Positions 32,827 through 44,811 of a DNA stretch of 64,000 nucleotides are shown here, one piece after another. Source of the DNA: Porphyra umbilicalis (Eukaryota > Rhodophyta > Bangiophyceae > Bangiales > Bangiaceae); contig KV918870.1 of the NCBI GenBank assembly GCA_002049455.2, positions 1 through 64,000 of the forward strand, given 5' to 3'. A model generated the notes under the pieces. It did no database searches. It was given only the letters and a program-made list of their open reading frames with translations, and had not been told where the DNA came from. Positions within the stretch are counted from its first letter, which is position 1; every line of letters begins with the position of its first letter. The position numbers and the translations under genes were made by a program.

Positions 32827-33308
32827 GTACTCGCTCGCGCTGGCGGCGGTCGCGGACTTCCTCATCGCGGCTGATGGGCTCGCCCCCAGTGGCGTCACCC
32901 CCGCGCCGCCTCCTCCTGCCAGCGCGCGCGTCACCAGAGGCCGGATGCCGTCCCCCCCCGCCGATGGAGCACCAGCCCGCCTACCCGATGCGGCCGCCAC
33001 TGCACGAGAACCTGCGGGTGGGAGCTCTAGTCGTGCTCCCCCAGGTACACGGAGTGCCAAGGGTGCCCCGGCGCTTGAGCACAGCGCCGGGACCCGCGGT
33101 ATCGGTCCCCCGGCCCTCGGGCCCGGTGGGAGATCCCCTCTCGGTTCTTGGGAGGGGGGGGAGATGCCAGACTCGACACGGGAGCCTGCTTTGGGACTCT
33201 AGTCGTGCTCTCCCAGGCTCACGGGGTGCCAGGGATGGCCAGGGTCTCGAGTGGCGAGACGCCGTGGCCGAGGTCGTTCGGTCCGAAGATACCCGATCGC
33301 TAGTTACG

Positions 33309-34922
33309 ATGCTGAGGGGCTCTACGCCGAGGCCCGCAGAGCGCCGGGGCCGAGCCCGACGCTCTTCCCGTCGGCGCCGACGCGACAACTCGTCGTCGTC
33401 GTCGAACTCTGACGTCTCCCGCACGGGGGACGAGTCAGCCGTTGCGGCCCTACTTGGTGCGTTCCGCGCTACCCCAACGCCGTCGACGGTGAGTGAGGGC
33501 ACTCGGGATATCTGCCGGAGGGCCCAACCGACTCCTGACTCGGCGGGGGGTGAGCAAGGCGGGGGAGCGGCGCGAGAGTTACCCCGCGGTATTGACCCGG
33601 GGTTCCCGACGCAACTCTCCTCCGCGACCGGTCCGGAGACGGAGGGATGGCCGACTCAAGCCACCCCGACACCCCCGACTCGGGTAGTGCCGCACAATAT
33701 TGTGGTGAACTACCCGTACTACCAGATGATGTTCGATTGTGAGACCTACGCGCTAGACAACAATTCGGTTGTCTACACGCGGCGCCAGGCCCGTACTGTG
33801 GGCCGGCGCAAGTAATAATCCTTCGGGGTACACGACGAGTGGGACGGTTCCCCCCCGGCCAAGGTCTTCCAGTTCTTGCGCAAGTTCGCCAAGGCCAGTG
33901 ACGACAACAACATCTCCGAAGGCGAAACCTTCTACATCCTTCAAGAATTCACGAAGGAACCTCTTAAGTCAGAGATGATGATGGTTATGCCAACTCGCCG
34001 GGCGGGTAACCCCGGCGAGGTCACTTCTTACCTGGAGCTCATCAACTGGATGATCCGGCGTCCCGTCTTCGATGCCTACGTGGCTACTCTAGTAGAGACC
34101 CTTAACGTCGCGGGCCAACGGGATGACGAGGACGAGTTGTCCTTCACCGAGCGCCTCCGCCGCCTCAACACCGAGTGCGGATTCATGTACGGGGAGGGCG
34201 CCCTCAAGGGGCGCTTCGTGGAAGGTGTCCACCGCGCGGCGCGCGCCACTGTGCGCGAGCGCAACACCCCCGGCATGATTATGGCGGAGCTGGCTCGCGT
34301 CGCCCAGACTAAGGGCGACGCACACCGCTGGCTACGACTTGAGCAGCACAAGAAGCGGACCAAGGAGCGAGAAGCGCTCGCGCAGGAGGCTCGGCTCCGG
34401 CGGCACGCTCGTGCGGCCGCCCTTCCCCGGGTCACCAGGGGAACGCGGGGATACCAACCGCGGCACGCCCCCGTCCGGACCGTCGGGGCCGTGGGTGCCC
34501 CAACTCCGGGCCCCCGGTAAGATGGGTCCCGACCCAAGGCCCCGGGCGGCTCGACTCCCGGGGGCGGCGACAACCCGCGCTGCCGCTCCCGACCGAGGGA
34601 TGAGCCTTCCCGACCCAAACCCCGGGTGGGAGAGTACCCTTGCTGGCAGTGTGGCAAGGTAGGTCATTGCGCCGAGGTGTGCCCCGACTTGGACGCCCGC
34701 CTACGCGACCGATTGGCCACAGAAAGTCGGTGGTCCCCTCTCCGGACGTCCTCGGGCTCCCGTGATACCCAGCGAGCGGGTCGGCGAGTAGCCGTTGCCA
34801 CTCCCGACGAGGACTCCAGCTCAAGCGGCGAGGAGTCGACGCCGCTTGAGAAGGGGGAACCGCAGAGCGAGCCCGAGTGCGGGCCCGCCACCTCCTCTGA
34901 GTCCGAGGAGGGAAACGAGTAA
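33309..34922 (+). pseudogene. gag: Gypsy gag with zinc knuckle, interrupted by stops
   Basis: One frame from the ATG at 33309 to TAA at 34920. Stops TAATAA at 33813-33818 and TAA at 34518-34520 interrupt it without frameshift. The middle part is a capsid-like helical region (FLRKFAKASDDNNISEGETF, TSYLELINWMIRR, RDDEDELSFTERLRRLNTEC). The C-terminal part has a CCHC knuckle CWQCGKVGHCAEVC at about 34643-34684, then an acidic Ser-rich tail. The pol frame lies in the -1 frame relative to gag, as in many retroelements. Confidence 0.85.
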
Positions 34923-34975
34923 CCACCGGTGTTGGGCCCTCCCCGCGGCAACCGGTGGACCCAACCCGGCACGCG

Positions 34976-37900
34976 GATGTGACGCCAGTACGCATCCAAT
35001 CTCGACCCAAGGGGATCCGCCCTCGGGACACGCCCCTCCCGAAGGGGGTAGGCGGCCGGAATGTGGTGGCCATCCTGACGGGGTCCAACTATCAGGTGGC
35101 CAGTCGCGTCTGGCTAGACGCGGGGCGTGAGTGAGCCCTCCGCGTCGTTTTCGACACGGGGTCGTGCGTCTCCCTGGTACGGGAAGCGCTACTCCCCCCG
35201 GAGATGAAGGTGGCGCCCTTAGACGCGGCCACCGCCCAGTTGTTCGACGTGAATGGGGGACTCCCTCCAATCACGGGTACCGTGACTCTCACGGTGCGAG
35301 TCGGAACTTACTCCACCCCAGTCACGTGTGGGGTAGTGCGCGACATGTCGGTCCCTCTACTCCTAGGAACCGACTACACTGATGTCCATGTCCCCAACAT
35401 TTGCGGGCCCAAGGGGTACACCCGGTTACCAAACGGATGCAGGGTCCCCATCCTCCGTCGGGGTAAGATGGTGTCGTATGCCAGGGCGGACCAGCCCAAG
35501 GCTGGCGCCGCTAGTGAGGCGGACACCAACGTGCGCCTGGCACACGAGGTGGTCCTACCCCCGCGGTCCCGGGGATACGTCCCAGTACATACGGTATTCC
35601 AAGGGAATGGGGTCATCACCCAGCGCCATCGAGTATATGAGCGCCACCGCGTACATGTTGCAACTGGCACCATAGACTGCACCGCCAACCATACGTGGTG
35701 GGTGGAGGTAACCCATACGGGGAATAAGAGTAAGCGACTACCCAAGGGCATGGTCCTAGGACATATTTCGGCCTACTCCGGCACGGTAGCCGCCATAACC
35801 CGAGAGGACTGGGCTGCACTCAGTCCCAGTCCGACCACCGCGCCCGACGAGACCGACCCCGCAGATGAGCCCCACGTTCATAATTCGAACGTGCCCGAGG
35901 GGCTGCGGCCTTCAGTGCTCGCCCTACTAGAAAAGCACCGAGCCCTCTGGAGTGGGCAATTGGGCTCCATCAAGTCCACGGAGCACCGGATCGAGTTGAA
36001 GCCGGTCTCCAAGCCCGTCCGTCTCAACCCCTACCGGATGGGTCCCCGAACTAGGGAACTCATCAAGGCCCAAGTCGACCGAATGCTCAAGCTCGAATTT
36101 ATAGAGCCCAGCCAGAATGAATGGGCTAGCCCGGTGGTACTCATCCCGAAACCCGACGGGAGTCCCCGGTTCTGCATCGACTATCAGCAGTTGAACGAGC
36201 GCACAGTACGCGACTCGTATCCCTTACCCCGGATGGACGACTGCCTCGACTCCTTAGGGGATGCCCAGTTCTTCTCCACGTTGGACTGCAACGCGGGTTA
36301 CTGGCAGATCCCCCCAGCCGAGGAGGATAAGCCGAAGACGGAATTCACTTGCCACTGTGGGAAGTACCAGTGTACGCGCCTTCCGTTTGGCCTGTGCAAT
36401 GCCCCTGCCACTTTCCAGCGGGCTATTGACATGATCCTATCCGGAGTCAAGTGGCAGAATGTGCTTGTCTACTTAGACGACCTCATCATCTTCTCCGCCG
36501 ATGCCGAGTCGCACCTGTCCCACTTTGACACGGTGCTCACCTTACTTGGGAAGCACGGGGTCACCCTCGAGGCACAGAAGAGCCACCTCTTAACTAACGA
36601 GGTGGAGTACCTTGGCCATGGAGTGCGGCCAGGACGCTTGAGTGTGAACGACAAGAACCTAAAGGCCATCAAGAAGGCCAGCTTCCCCCAGACCCAAACC
36701 CAACTAAGGAGTTTCTTGGGTATGTGCAATGTCTACCGTCGGTTCACGGTAGACTTCGCCAAGACCGCGAAGCCGCTGAACAACTTGAACAGCGTGAAGC
36801 TTCCGAGGCGGTTGAGTCCCCCTACCCCGGAGGAACAGAACGCGTTCGACAAACTACGCGAACAGCTATGCCACCCGCCCATCCTTGCGATACCGCGCAA
36901 GGAGGGGAAGTACATAATCGATGTGGATGCTAGCTACGACCAGCTAGGGTGCTGCCTACTACAGCAGCAACCCGATGGCAAGTACCTGCCCGTACGCTAC
37001 TTCAGTAAGGGCCTACTGCCGGCGGAGAAGAACTACACCGTCACCGAGATTGAGGGACTAGGTGTGGTGTGGGCGGTCGGTTTACTACGACCGTACATCG
37101 AAGGCATCAAGTTCCTCATCCGGTGTGACCACAAGGCACTGAAGTGGATACTAATCACGACGGCCTGCACAAACAATCGACGCAATCGTTGGCGCATCCT
37201 CCTCTCGAAGTTCGACTGTGATGTGGAGTACAAGCCCGGCCCCCAGCATGCGGTGGCCGACGCACTGTCCCGCATCCCGACTTAGGGGCTGGACACGGGA
37301 CCCATCTCCCAGGAGATCCCCACAGTCGGGGTGACCACTCGGTCGGGGGCGGTACTCGACCCCCGACTCCCCAAGAACCGGGCAACCGCCCGCATACCCC
37401 TGGGCGAACTAGCCCAGAAGCAGGCGACAGACGAGTTCTGTCAGGGGGTCAAGAAGTTACTTGACACCCCCACGCCCACGCGCTACTATGAGAACGCGGA
37501 CGGGGTATGGTGCCGTCGCGGACACCGCGAGGGGACCCAGCATGTACTGGTCCCCCAGGCCCTAGTCAAGGACGTGTTACGGGTGGAGCACTCCTCCCCA
37601 TTGGCTGCGCATCCAGGTGGGACGCGCATGTACCAGACCCTGCGGGACCAAGACTACTGGCCCTCGCTGGCGATGGACGTGTTCGGGAGGGTGGCAGCTT
37701 GCCCCACCTGCGCAAAGAACCGGCTCATGGGTACGCAGAGAAAAGCGTTCGTGCGGTTGTTCCCCGCGACGGAACCCTTCGCAGCGCTGGCCATTGACTT
37801 ACTTGGCCCCCTGCCCAGGACCCCCGGAGGATATGAGTATATCCTCCGTATTTGTGACCGATTTACTAAGGTCACTTGGGCGGTCCCGCTTCGAGACATT

Positions 37901-40900
37901 ACGGCTCTGGATGTTCTCAGCGCGTTCCTCGACACGTGGGTTGCTAGCTATGGGATCCCCGATTCAATTCTATCGGATAACGGACCCCAATTCGCTGCCG
38001 TACTCTGGCAAGGGGTGCTCAAGACCCTGGGTATTGACACTAATTATGCTACCCCTCACCACCCCCAAACTAATGGGCAGGTCGAACGGTTTAATGAGAC
38101 CCTAGTTACGCAACTACGACACTACGTGAGTGACCACGTAGTTACGTGGTCCCGATACTTAAGCCTGGTGGTAACGGCTTACAATTCGCAAGTGCATAGT
38201 AGCACCGGGCAAATCCCTTTTGCGTTCGTAAGCCCCCGACGGCTTACTCCCGTGGCAATCGAGCGACTTACAGCGGGCCCCGACCCCGGGGAGATAGTAA
38301 CCCCCGGGCGAGCCAAGGAGAATTTCCTCCAGCGCCTCGACTTTCTGATCCCCCTAGTATGGGATACCATGGAAAAGGCACAGGCCCGGTACAAACGAGC
38401 CTTGGACAAGCGCGTGCAGACTCGCCGCGAAGCCCTCCAAGTTGGAGACTGGGTATTCTTGAAGTCCCACGAAAACCAGGGGGGTAAACTCGTCTTCAAG
38501 ACACTAGGACCCTACCAGATCTTGAAGACCGACGGGCGTCGGCTTACCATCGAAAGTGACGATGGTATCCGTACCATTAATGGGAACCACGCCACCCGGG
38601 CCCCTGAACCACCCGAGGGTGACCCGGCGTGGGCACGGGCACTGGCCGCATGGCGGGTCCCCTCCGTCCCCTCATCGGCAAGTAAACCGATTGAGGCTGT
38701 CTTCGACCGCTTTGTCGGGCAGGGGTACGACGACCAGGAGCGACTCATGCTCAAGGTCAGATGGTTCGGGTACGGACCCCGGGAGGACTCCTGGCACTAC
38801 AGTCGTTCCACAAAAACCTAGCACTCCGGCGGGATCAATAGTGCCCTCGACATCTCACATGTGCCTCTTTGGCGATGCAACGCTCTCGATTTTGAACAGG
38901 CGCTCTCGTAAATCCCTTAAACGTGCTCAATCCACGATTCCAGGAGACGCCCAGCAGTCCCGGGGGACCCTCTCGGGAGGGACTTGAGATTTCTGAAACA
39001 AACTTTTGGGAACAGCCAACGCCGCGCCCGACTTCGGCGTTCGTGGCAGGTCCATTGCAGACATGGCTCCAGAACGTCGCCCGCGTTCACACCTGGTGGG
39101 CACTATCGCGCAGGCCGGCAAATTGCTGCCTCAATAGTTCCCACGGCTCCGCGCCCTTATTGGCGCGAGGGTCTAGGAGGCACTGCCCACTTTGTTGGTG
39201 ATCTGGTGGACCAATGAGAGAGCGCCAGAGCGTCTCTATCGAGAAAGGGCCCTTCAATAGATACCCCACTTGTCACCGGCTCACGGACTGCGTGGAGGCA
39301 GGTCACGACTCACGCGGGTTGGTGCCATTGGAATCCTTCACCTTTTTCGAGAATGGCCTCATCAGACGCGGGCTGCTCTGACACACGAGGCAGCACATGA
39401 CAGCAATGAGCCGTCCATCGCTCTCTCTGGCCCCGCACATCGTGGAGCCGGGCCCATCCGCCAATTTGGCTGGTCTCCCACTGGCGGGCGTGCCAGGAGT
39501 CACACGTCCCGTTTGAAAGTTCAGAGCGTGGAGGCCGGCCCGTCGGCCAATCTTGGCCGACGGCCGAGTGTGAGGTGGACAGAGACCAGATGATCTCCTC
39601 TTGCGTGCTGTTTTGGGACGATGGCAAGTCCATTGCGAAATCATCGGGAATCGCAGCATATTTTGATCCTGCTCTAATCTTTGAACAAGGGCCCGATGGT
39701 CGAGATCACGGGCCCGTTGTCGGTCGCTCAGAAATACATTTGAAAATTTGTGACGAGCCGGGCGCATATGTCGACCGGACGACGGCGTCGCCGATCCGGT
39801 CGACGTCGCCACCGCGATCCGCTACCCCCCCCCCCCCCCCCCCGCCCCCCCCCCCCCCCACCGCCGCCGCCGCGATCCGCGCCCCACCCCCCCCTCCCCC
39901 CCCCCCCCCCCCCGCCACCCTCCCCCCCCATCGCCGCCATCGCGATCCGCGCCCCCCCTTCCCACCGTCGCCGTCGAGGCCGGCGTCGGCGCCGTTGCCC
40001 CCCCATTCCTCATGCGCTCGTCACCGCTGGTGCTGCTCTTGGCTGGCGTCCTCGCTCTTTTGCTCGTTGTTTTCTGTCCTCTGGCTTGTTCACGTGGCTG
40101 TTTGTATGTCGCCTCAAGACGTAAATTACTCTCGCTGTTGTTTCTTTGTTTGCCACCTCGTCTTGGAGCTTTTGCTATAGGACTCAAAGCGGAGTCTCCG
40201 CAATTGAGTGCACCGCATCTAGGTCGACATCGTTCCTCATGGCCCGTTCCAAAATGCATATAACATACTCGCTGAGAGCGAGAGGGGGATGAGCCCTCGG
40301 ACCAGTACGGAGAGGCCACAAACCAGAATGCGAGCCCATTTATTCCTGAGACAACAACACAGCAAACGAAAGGCAAAAGAGAACACCGACAAGGCAGCCA
40401 CAGCGGTGATCGGCACCAAAGGGCGAGGGCGGCGAAGCGGCGCGGGCTGTAGACCGGGCGACTGCGGTGTGGGGGGGGGGGGGGCAGGGGGGGGGGCGGG
40501 GGGGCGCGGATCGCGGTGGCGGCGGTGCAGGGGGGGGGGGGGAGCGGGGGGGGGGGGGGGGGTAGCGGATCGCGGTGGCGACGTCGACCGGATCGGCGAC
40601 GCCGTCGTCCGGTCGACATATGCGCCCGGCTCGTCACAACTTTCCGAATGCAATTTCGAGCGACCGAGAACGGGCCCATGATCTCGACCGTCGGGCCATT
40701 GTTCAGGGATCAGACCAGGATCAAGATACGCTGCGATTCCCGATGATTTCGCAATGGACTTGCCATCGTCCCAAAACAGCACGCAAGAGGAGATCATCTG
40801 GTCTCTGTCCACCTCGCACTGGGCCGTCAGCTAAGTTGGCTGACGGGCTCGCCTCCGCGATCAGAAAATCCAACAGGACAAGTGACCCCTGGCACGCTCG

Positions 40901-41232
40901 CCACTTGGGGACCAGCCAGAATGGCCGAAGGGCCCGGCTCCACGATGTGGGGGGCCAGAAAAAGCGATGGAGGGCTCATTGCTGTCATGTGCTGCCTCGT
41001 GTGTTTGAGCAACCGAATTCTGTTTGCAGAAAAGCGCCTACGAGAAATGTTCGTTGACACGTCACTGGTTCTCAGCCACGTTTACGCGAAACGAGTAACA
41101 TATGGGAGGTACTATTGATCTCGGCTGAGTGCTAGGTTTTTTGTGGAACGACTGTATGTAGAGGACCTCCCGGTTGAGAAGGTCCGCAAGCACTGTGCGC
41201 GTCACCGGCTCACGATGAGAAGAAGAGGATAA
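34976..41232 (+). pseudogene. pol: Gypsy pol: protease, RT, RNase H, integrase, split chromodomain
   Basis: A single frame with stops at 35132-35134 (TGA) and 37283-37285 (TAG). Protease: VVFDTGSCVSLV, LLLGTDY. RT: FCIDYQQLNE, LPFGLCNAPATFQR, VLVYLDDLIIFS (catalytic YLDD). RNase H: IIDVDASYDQLG, TVTEIEGLGVVWAV, CDHKALKWI, ADALSRIP. Integrase: H-H-C-C zinc region (RVEHSSPLAAHPG...CPTC), then D, D, E in LAIDLLGPLP, ILSDNGPQF and HHPQTNGQVERFNE. The C-terminal chromodomain starts near 38740 (LKVRWFGYG, EDSW) and is cut at 38799; its last codons resume at 41155 and end at TAA 41230-41232. Removing the foldback element and one TA leaves the frame intact. Confidence 0.95.
38800..41154. mobile_element. 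Foldback element, copy 2, inserted in the Gypsy chromodomain
   Basis: Same family as 20956-23182. Ends are CAGTCGTTCCACAAAAACCT and GTTTTTTGTGGAACGACTG, with TA at 38798-38799 and 41155-41156. Inverted arms (about 39300-39830 and 40560-40990) flank C-runs, a centre shared with copy 1, and G-runs. 2355 bp, no transposase. Confidence 0.92.
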
Positions 41233-41369
41233 TACAATTAAAAAAACCCAGAACGGGGTACCCCTCACACACACCCCCGACAATAGATCCAACCCAACTA
41301 GGGACAAGCATGGTAGGGGCAGCGCTACCCATAACTCAACGCCGCGGCACCCCACTCGGACCAGGGTAC

Positions 41370-43223
41370 CTACTCCCTCCCCGGCGAGTGCGGGCGGTCG
41401 TCGCGGGCGTACCCCCCGTAGTGGTCGTAACCCGGGGGGTCCACCAGGTACTCCTGGGCAGACCCCCGGTCCGCGGGGCCCGGCCCCCACGACGAGCGCG
41501 GCACTCTATTCGGTGCCACCCCCGCCGCGGCGTACCCCCCAGCGGAGGAGGGGTAGCCGCCCCCGTGGTAGGGCGCGGCCGAGCCAGCCGGCTCCCTGGC
41601 GGACGGGGCTCGACTGGAGCCCCAGCCCGCCGAAGGCACCGCGGGCCCAGGCGCCACCCGCTGGCCGTGCCCCTCCAACCGGGAGGCCATCTGGTACCCG
41701 ATGGCCTCTGGGGTGGAGTCCACCAAGAACTGCTCGGCCGCGGCAGTACGGAGGGACGAGGAGTCCCGCAGTACGGCCCCTGCCCCCCGGGTAACCTACG
41801 CCAGGGTGTCCACCAGGTAGGCAACTATCGCCTCCCCATGGGCAGCCCTAAGCGCCCCTGCCGCACTTTGGTAGGTGGCCGCCAAGGGCGTGGGCGCACC
41901 GCGGGGTGACGTACCCCCAGCTGAGGCTCTGCCCCACCCCAGGGCCGGGTGGTACGGGACCCCCGGTGGGGCAAACGTCGGACGGCCCGACCGCCCAACG
42001 GGTGACACCCCCGCCCGGGTGGTCCGCCGGACAGCGCCCCCGCGAGCTGGGGGGCGCTCGGCAGTACCCCGAGTGCGCTTACGCTGGTGGGGGGCACTTC
42101 CCCCCGGCACACCCCAACCCGACTCGGGTGGGGGCGACGTCGCCGTTACCCCCGCAGCATAGGGGTAGGCAAGGTCACCCAGGCCCTCCCGGGGGCCTAT
42201 GCGCCCGCCCACCAGGCGTTTGTCGCAGTGGATAAACGCCCGAGGCGCCTCGGCCTCCTCCCCGCCAACTCGGCGGGCCAGGTAGGGCCCGGCCGCCTCC
42301 CAGTCCAACGACTGGGGAAGGTCCAGAAACTCTCTGAGGTACGTATGCGCGTCCGGGCCCGCCCCCTCCGCCACGTGGGCGAGGCGGAGCCCCACCAGGC
42401 GGCCCACCACGGCAGCGGGCAGATACCAGAGGTACCCCTTAGTACGGGCGGAGGCATACCACACCCCCGCCACCTCCAGCACCCACTGGGTAGCGAGGAT
42501 GGCCGCCGCCGGGGTACACTCCCCCCGGCGGAGCACAGTGCCAAAGTAGGCCACTATGCGCAGCATTCGGGCAGGGAACCCGAAGGGCACCTCCATTTCC
42601 GACCAACAGGACGGCGTTGTGACGTAGTACGCCAGCTGCGCCGAGGCGTGGACCTGGGTGCTTTCCACTTGAAAGGCCCGCACCAGGATGCCCGACGCCT
42701 GCCGCACCCGGCGCTCGGTGCGGGCGTCCTGGTGGTGGAAGTGGGGATCCCCCTCCCCCAAGTACGGGGGAGAAGAGCACGCCCACTCCCACGCCACGAC
42801 AGGCGGCACGTCGTCGGCGGTGGCCCCTTCCATAACGCTGGACAGGCGCACGGCGGCGCGCTCCACCCACGGCGCGGCCCCCGCCTCTAGTAGGGCGGGA
42901 AGGTTCGTCGCCACCCCTGCAGGCAGTTCGTAATGCACGGGGTGGCGCGTCAGCCAGCGCTGCCAAGCCGGGCCCTGCTTGGGCAGCGGGATCGCGAAGT
43001 AAAGCGTCCGCAGGCGGCACTCCCTCAACTGACTGGGGGCAGCCGGAGGCGTCCCCTGGACAAACGCCCCCGGCCCCGCGGGCCCCGACTCCTCCACTAC
43101 CGGGAGGCGCCCCCGGCGCGGCACCGGTGGAGGGGACTCCTGCTCAATGGGATCATCCCCTCCATCGCCCGGCGCCGCCTCAGCCGCCGGGGGAGTGCCC
43201 GGCCGGCTGGGCGGCAGCGGCAC
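41370..43223 (-). pseudogene. Antisense extra ORF inside the Gypsy element
   Basis: Between integrase and 3' LTR the opposite strand holds a long frame, 43223-41796, continuing after one TAG in the same frame to 41370. The composition is protein-like and unlike the flanking repeats: WQRWLTRHPVHYELPAGVAT, VVAWEWACSSPPYLGEGDPH, ARMLRIVAYFGTVLRRGE, WVLEVAGVWYASARTKGYLW. There are several Trp and Tyr and a mostly helical pattern, but no motif I can name. No ATG is seen at the start, so an upstream start or exon is missing. Extra antisense ORFs in this position are known in some plant Gypsy elements; capsid-like or envelope-like roles cannot be judged from sequence alone. Confidence 0.6.
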
Positions 43224-43644
43224 GCGCGCCGTTGCCGTACGGGGCCCGGCCGCGTCCTCGCCAGCCGACCGCGTCGCCGCACTCGACGCGCGGGAGGCCG
43301 ACGCCGACCCCGCCGTCGACTAGGACCGGCGGGGGGGCGGCGGCGGTTAAGTCGCTTGACTCCCCGCCGCAGGGGACTCCCGACTCGGGGGCGCGCCGTT
43401 GGCCTGGCGCGACCGGCCATAGCCGCCGCGCCCTAGTGGGGGGGTGGCGACGGGGATGGCGAGGGGGAGGGGGGCACCCTGCGCACAGGGGGACGAGGGG
43501 GGCACTCAACTCGAGTAGCGATGGGGGGAACGGTGACGGCCGGTAGTGGACGGCCGCCCCGTCTGTCCCCCGCATACCCCCCTTTTTATGAGCCCCTGGG
43601 GGCGGGTAGGGGCCCCTGCCCCGCGCCCCCTCAGCCCCGCCCCG

Positions 43645-43826
43645 CGGGCCACTCCCCCTGGACGACTCTCCACAGGGGGGGGGGCGGGGGCGCCATACTG
43701 GGCGCCCCCCTGTTGGCCCACAGGGCACGGTTAGCGGGCCACTCCCCCTGGACGACTCTCCACAGGGGGGGGGCGGGGGCGCCATACTGGGCGCCCCCCT
43801 GTTGGCCCACAGGGCACGGTTAGCAG
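43645..43826. repeat. Two tandem copies of about 90 bp with hairpin
   Basis: The unit starts GCGGGCCACTCCCCCTGGAC and contains GGGGGCGCC-atact-GGGCGCCCCC, a strong stem-loop. Copies start near 43645 and 43735; a degenerate third start follows at 43823. Confidence 0.85.
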
Positions 43827-44073
43827 GCCCACCCCGGACACGCGGCAGGGCCCCTGGCCCCCCGCCGCCGTGTCCACCGCACGGTAACGGCGCGTACCCC
43901 CTTGTCCCCGGCGGGAGCGCCCTCATGATCCGGGGCGGACCCCTCTGGCGAGGAACGGGGCCGCACCCGGGTTCCACACTGGGGAGCCCGGCGGCTAGCC
44001 TTCCTGGCCCGCCCGCCACACTCGTGCGGGCCCGTCCCCCTGTCTCTGGGCCGCCGGGACGGCGACTCCTTTA

Positions 44074-44084
44074 GAAGGAGGAAT
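44074..44084 (+). other. Gypsy polypurine tract
   Basis: GAAGGAGGAAT lies directly before the TGTGAC start of the 3' LTR. Confidence 0.75.
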
Positions 44085-44811
44085 TGTGACGGTCCGTCAC
44101 GTGGCCCCCACACTCGGGGAACCAGATTCCCTGGAAATATGCCCCACTACCGCATATTTCAAATTGTTCCGTTGGTGACCCACTTGTGGTCACCTCGTGG
44201 CTCACGAACCACAACCGCAATCCCAATACTTCCCTGGGATTCGTAACCCCCCGAGCGGGCCCCAACTTAAGGGCCTAACTTTGTGTAAACCCGACTTGGC
44301 TTATCGACTTATGGTGCTCCGCGCCCCTGACCCCGGGGCGCCGCGAGGGTGTCACGTAGCACCCTTCCCCCGCCTCTACTCAAGGCTGCATTCGAAGCTT
44401 CGGCCGTCCTCCGGGTTATGGGCCCAGTGGGCCCTGAGGGGAGGGTTTTCCGAGGGTCCTTTTAGGGTGTCTGAGAAGGGTTTTCCGAAGGTCCTTTGAG
44501 GGTGTCTGAGGAGGGTCTTCCGAGAGTCCTTTGCGGGTGTCTGAGGAGGGTTTTCGGAGGGTCCGAGGAAAACGAACGGGATAAGAGGGCGAGGTGTGAG
44601 TGTCGCCTCGAGGCCTTCGACGCGGGCAAGTAAACTTCCGGTCACACAACTCGTGTTTGTCGCTTGGGGCGCCTTCCCCCGGTCGACGCCGTGCGTGTGT
44701 GCTCATCGGGGTTTTCTTCCGGGGCGGGAATTCCCCGACAGGACTACCTGGCGACAAGGTTTGGCTCGCCCTCTCCCCAACTGGGTGGGGTGGACTGGGC
44801 GTGTTGTCACA
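44085..44811 (+). repeat. Gypsy 3' LTR
   Basis: 727 bp, beginning TGTGAC and ending GTCACA (6-bp inverted tips). The next five bases are ACATG, the candidate right target duplication; no left partner was found. The LTR right edge coincides with a break in the minus-strand frame at 44812. Confidence 0.75.
44448..44575. repeat. 35-bp tandem repeat inside the LTR
   Basis: About 3.5 copies of a unit with GGGTTTTCCGAGGGTCCTTT followed by GGGTGTCTGAG. Such arrays in LTRs often vary in copy number between insertions. Confidence 0.85.

Larger units (their letters stand above)
25443..33190 (+). pseudogene. RT-bearing retroelement ORF broken by three nested insertions
   Basis: Coding pieces lie at about 25443-25706, 26125-26553, 30828-31871 and from 32827 to about 33190; each gap is a younger transposon with target duplications. 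Piece 2 has the RT lead-in RRAPRGSVPGTSGF and RPIGMPEVQRKLAASAL. Piece 3 has RT motif A (LQLDFRNAFN), motif B (GVQQVDPLG, where the family has GVQQGDPLG) and motif C (AVHNDVVVVA, where YADD/HDD is expected). The first catalytic Asp of motif C is therefore Asn. A one-base frame slip lies near 30885. No endonuclease or LTR of its own is visible; it resembles non-LTR-type RT proteins common in algae and oomycetes. The left and right limits are uncertain. Confidence 0.75.
33309..44811 (+). mobile_element. Gypsy (chromovirus-like) LTR retrotransposon, left LTR missing
   Basis: Order gag, protease, RT, RNase H, integrase, chromodomain, antisense ORF, polypurine tract, 3' LTR. Integrase after RNase H marks Gypsy. 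No copy of the 3' LTR is found to the left, so the 5' end is lost. A foldback element (38800-41154) splits the integrase C-terminus. Confidence 0.9.

Noticed and set aside
37283-37285. TAG between RNase H and integrase as a programmed readthrough site
   Set aside because: The element has other stops of the same kind in gag and protease, so nonsense decay is the simpler explanation.
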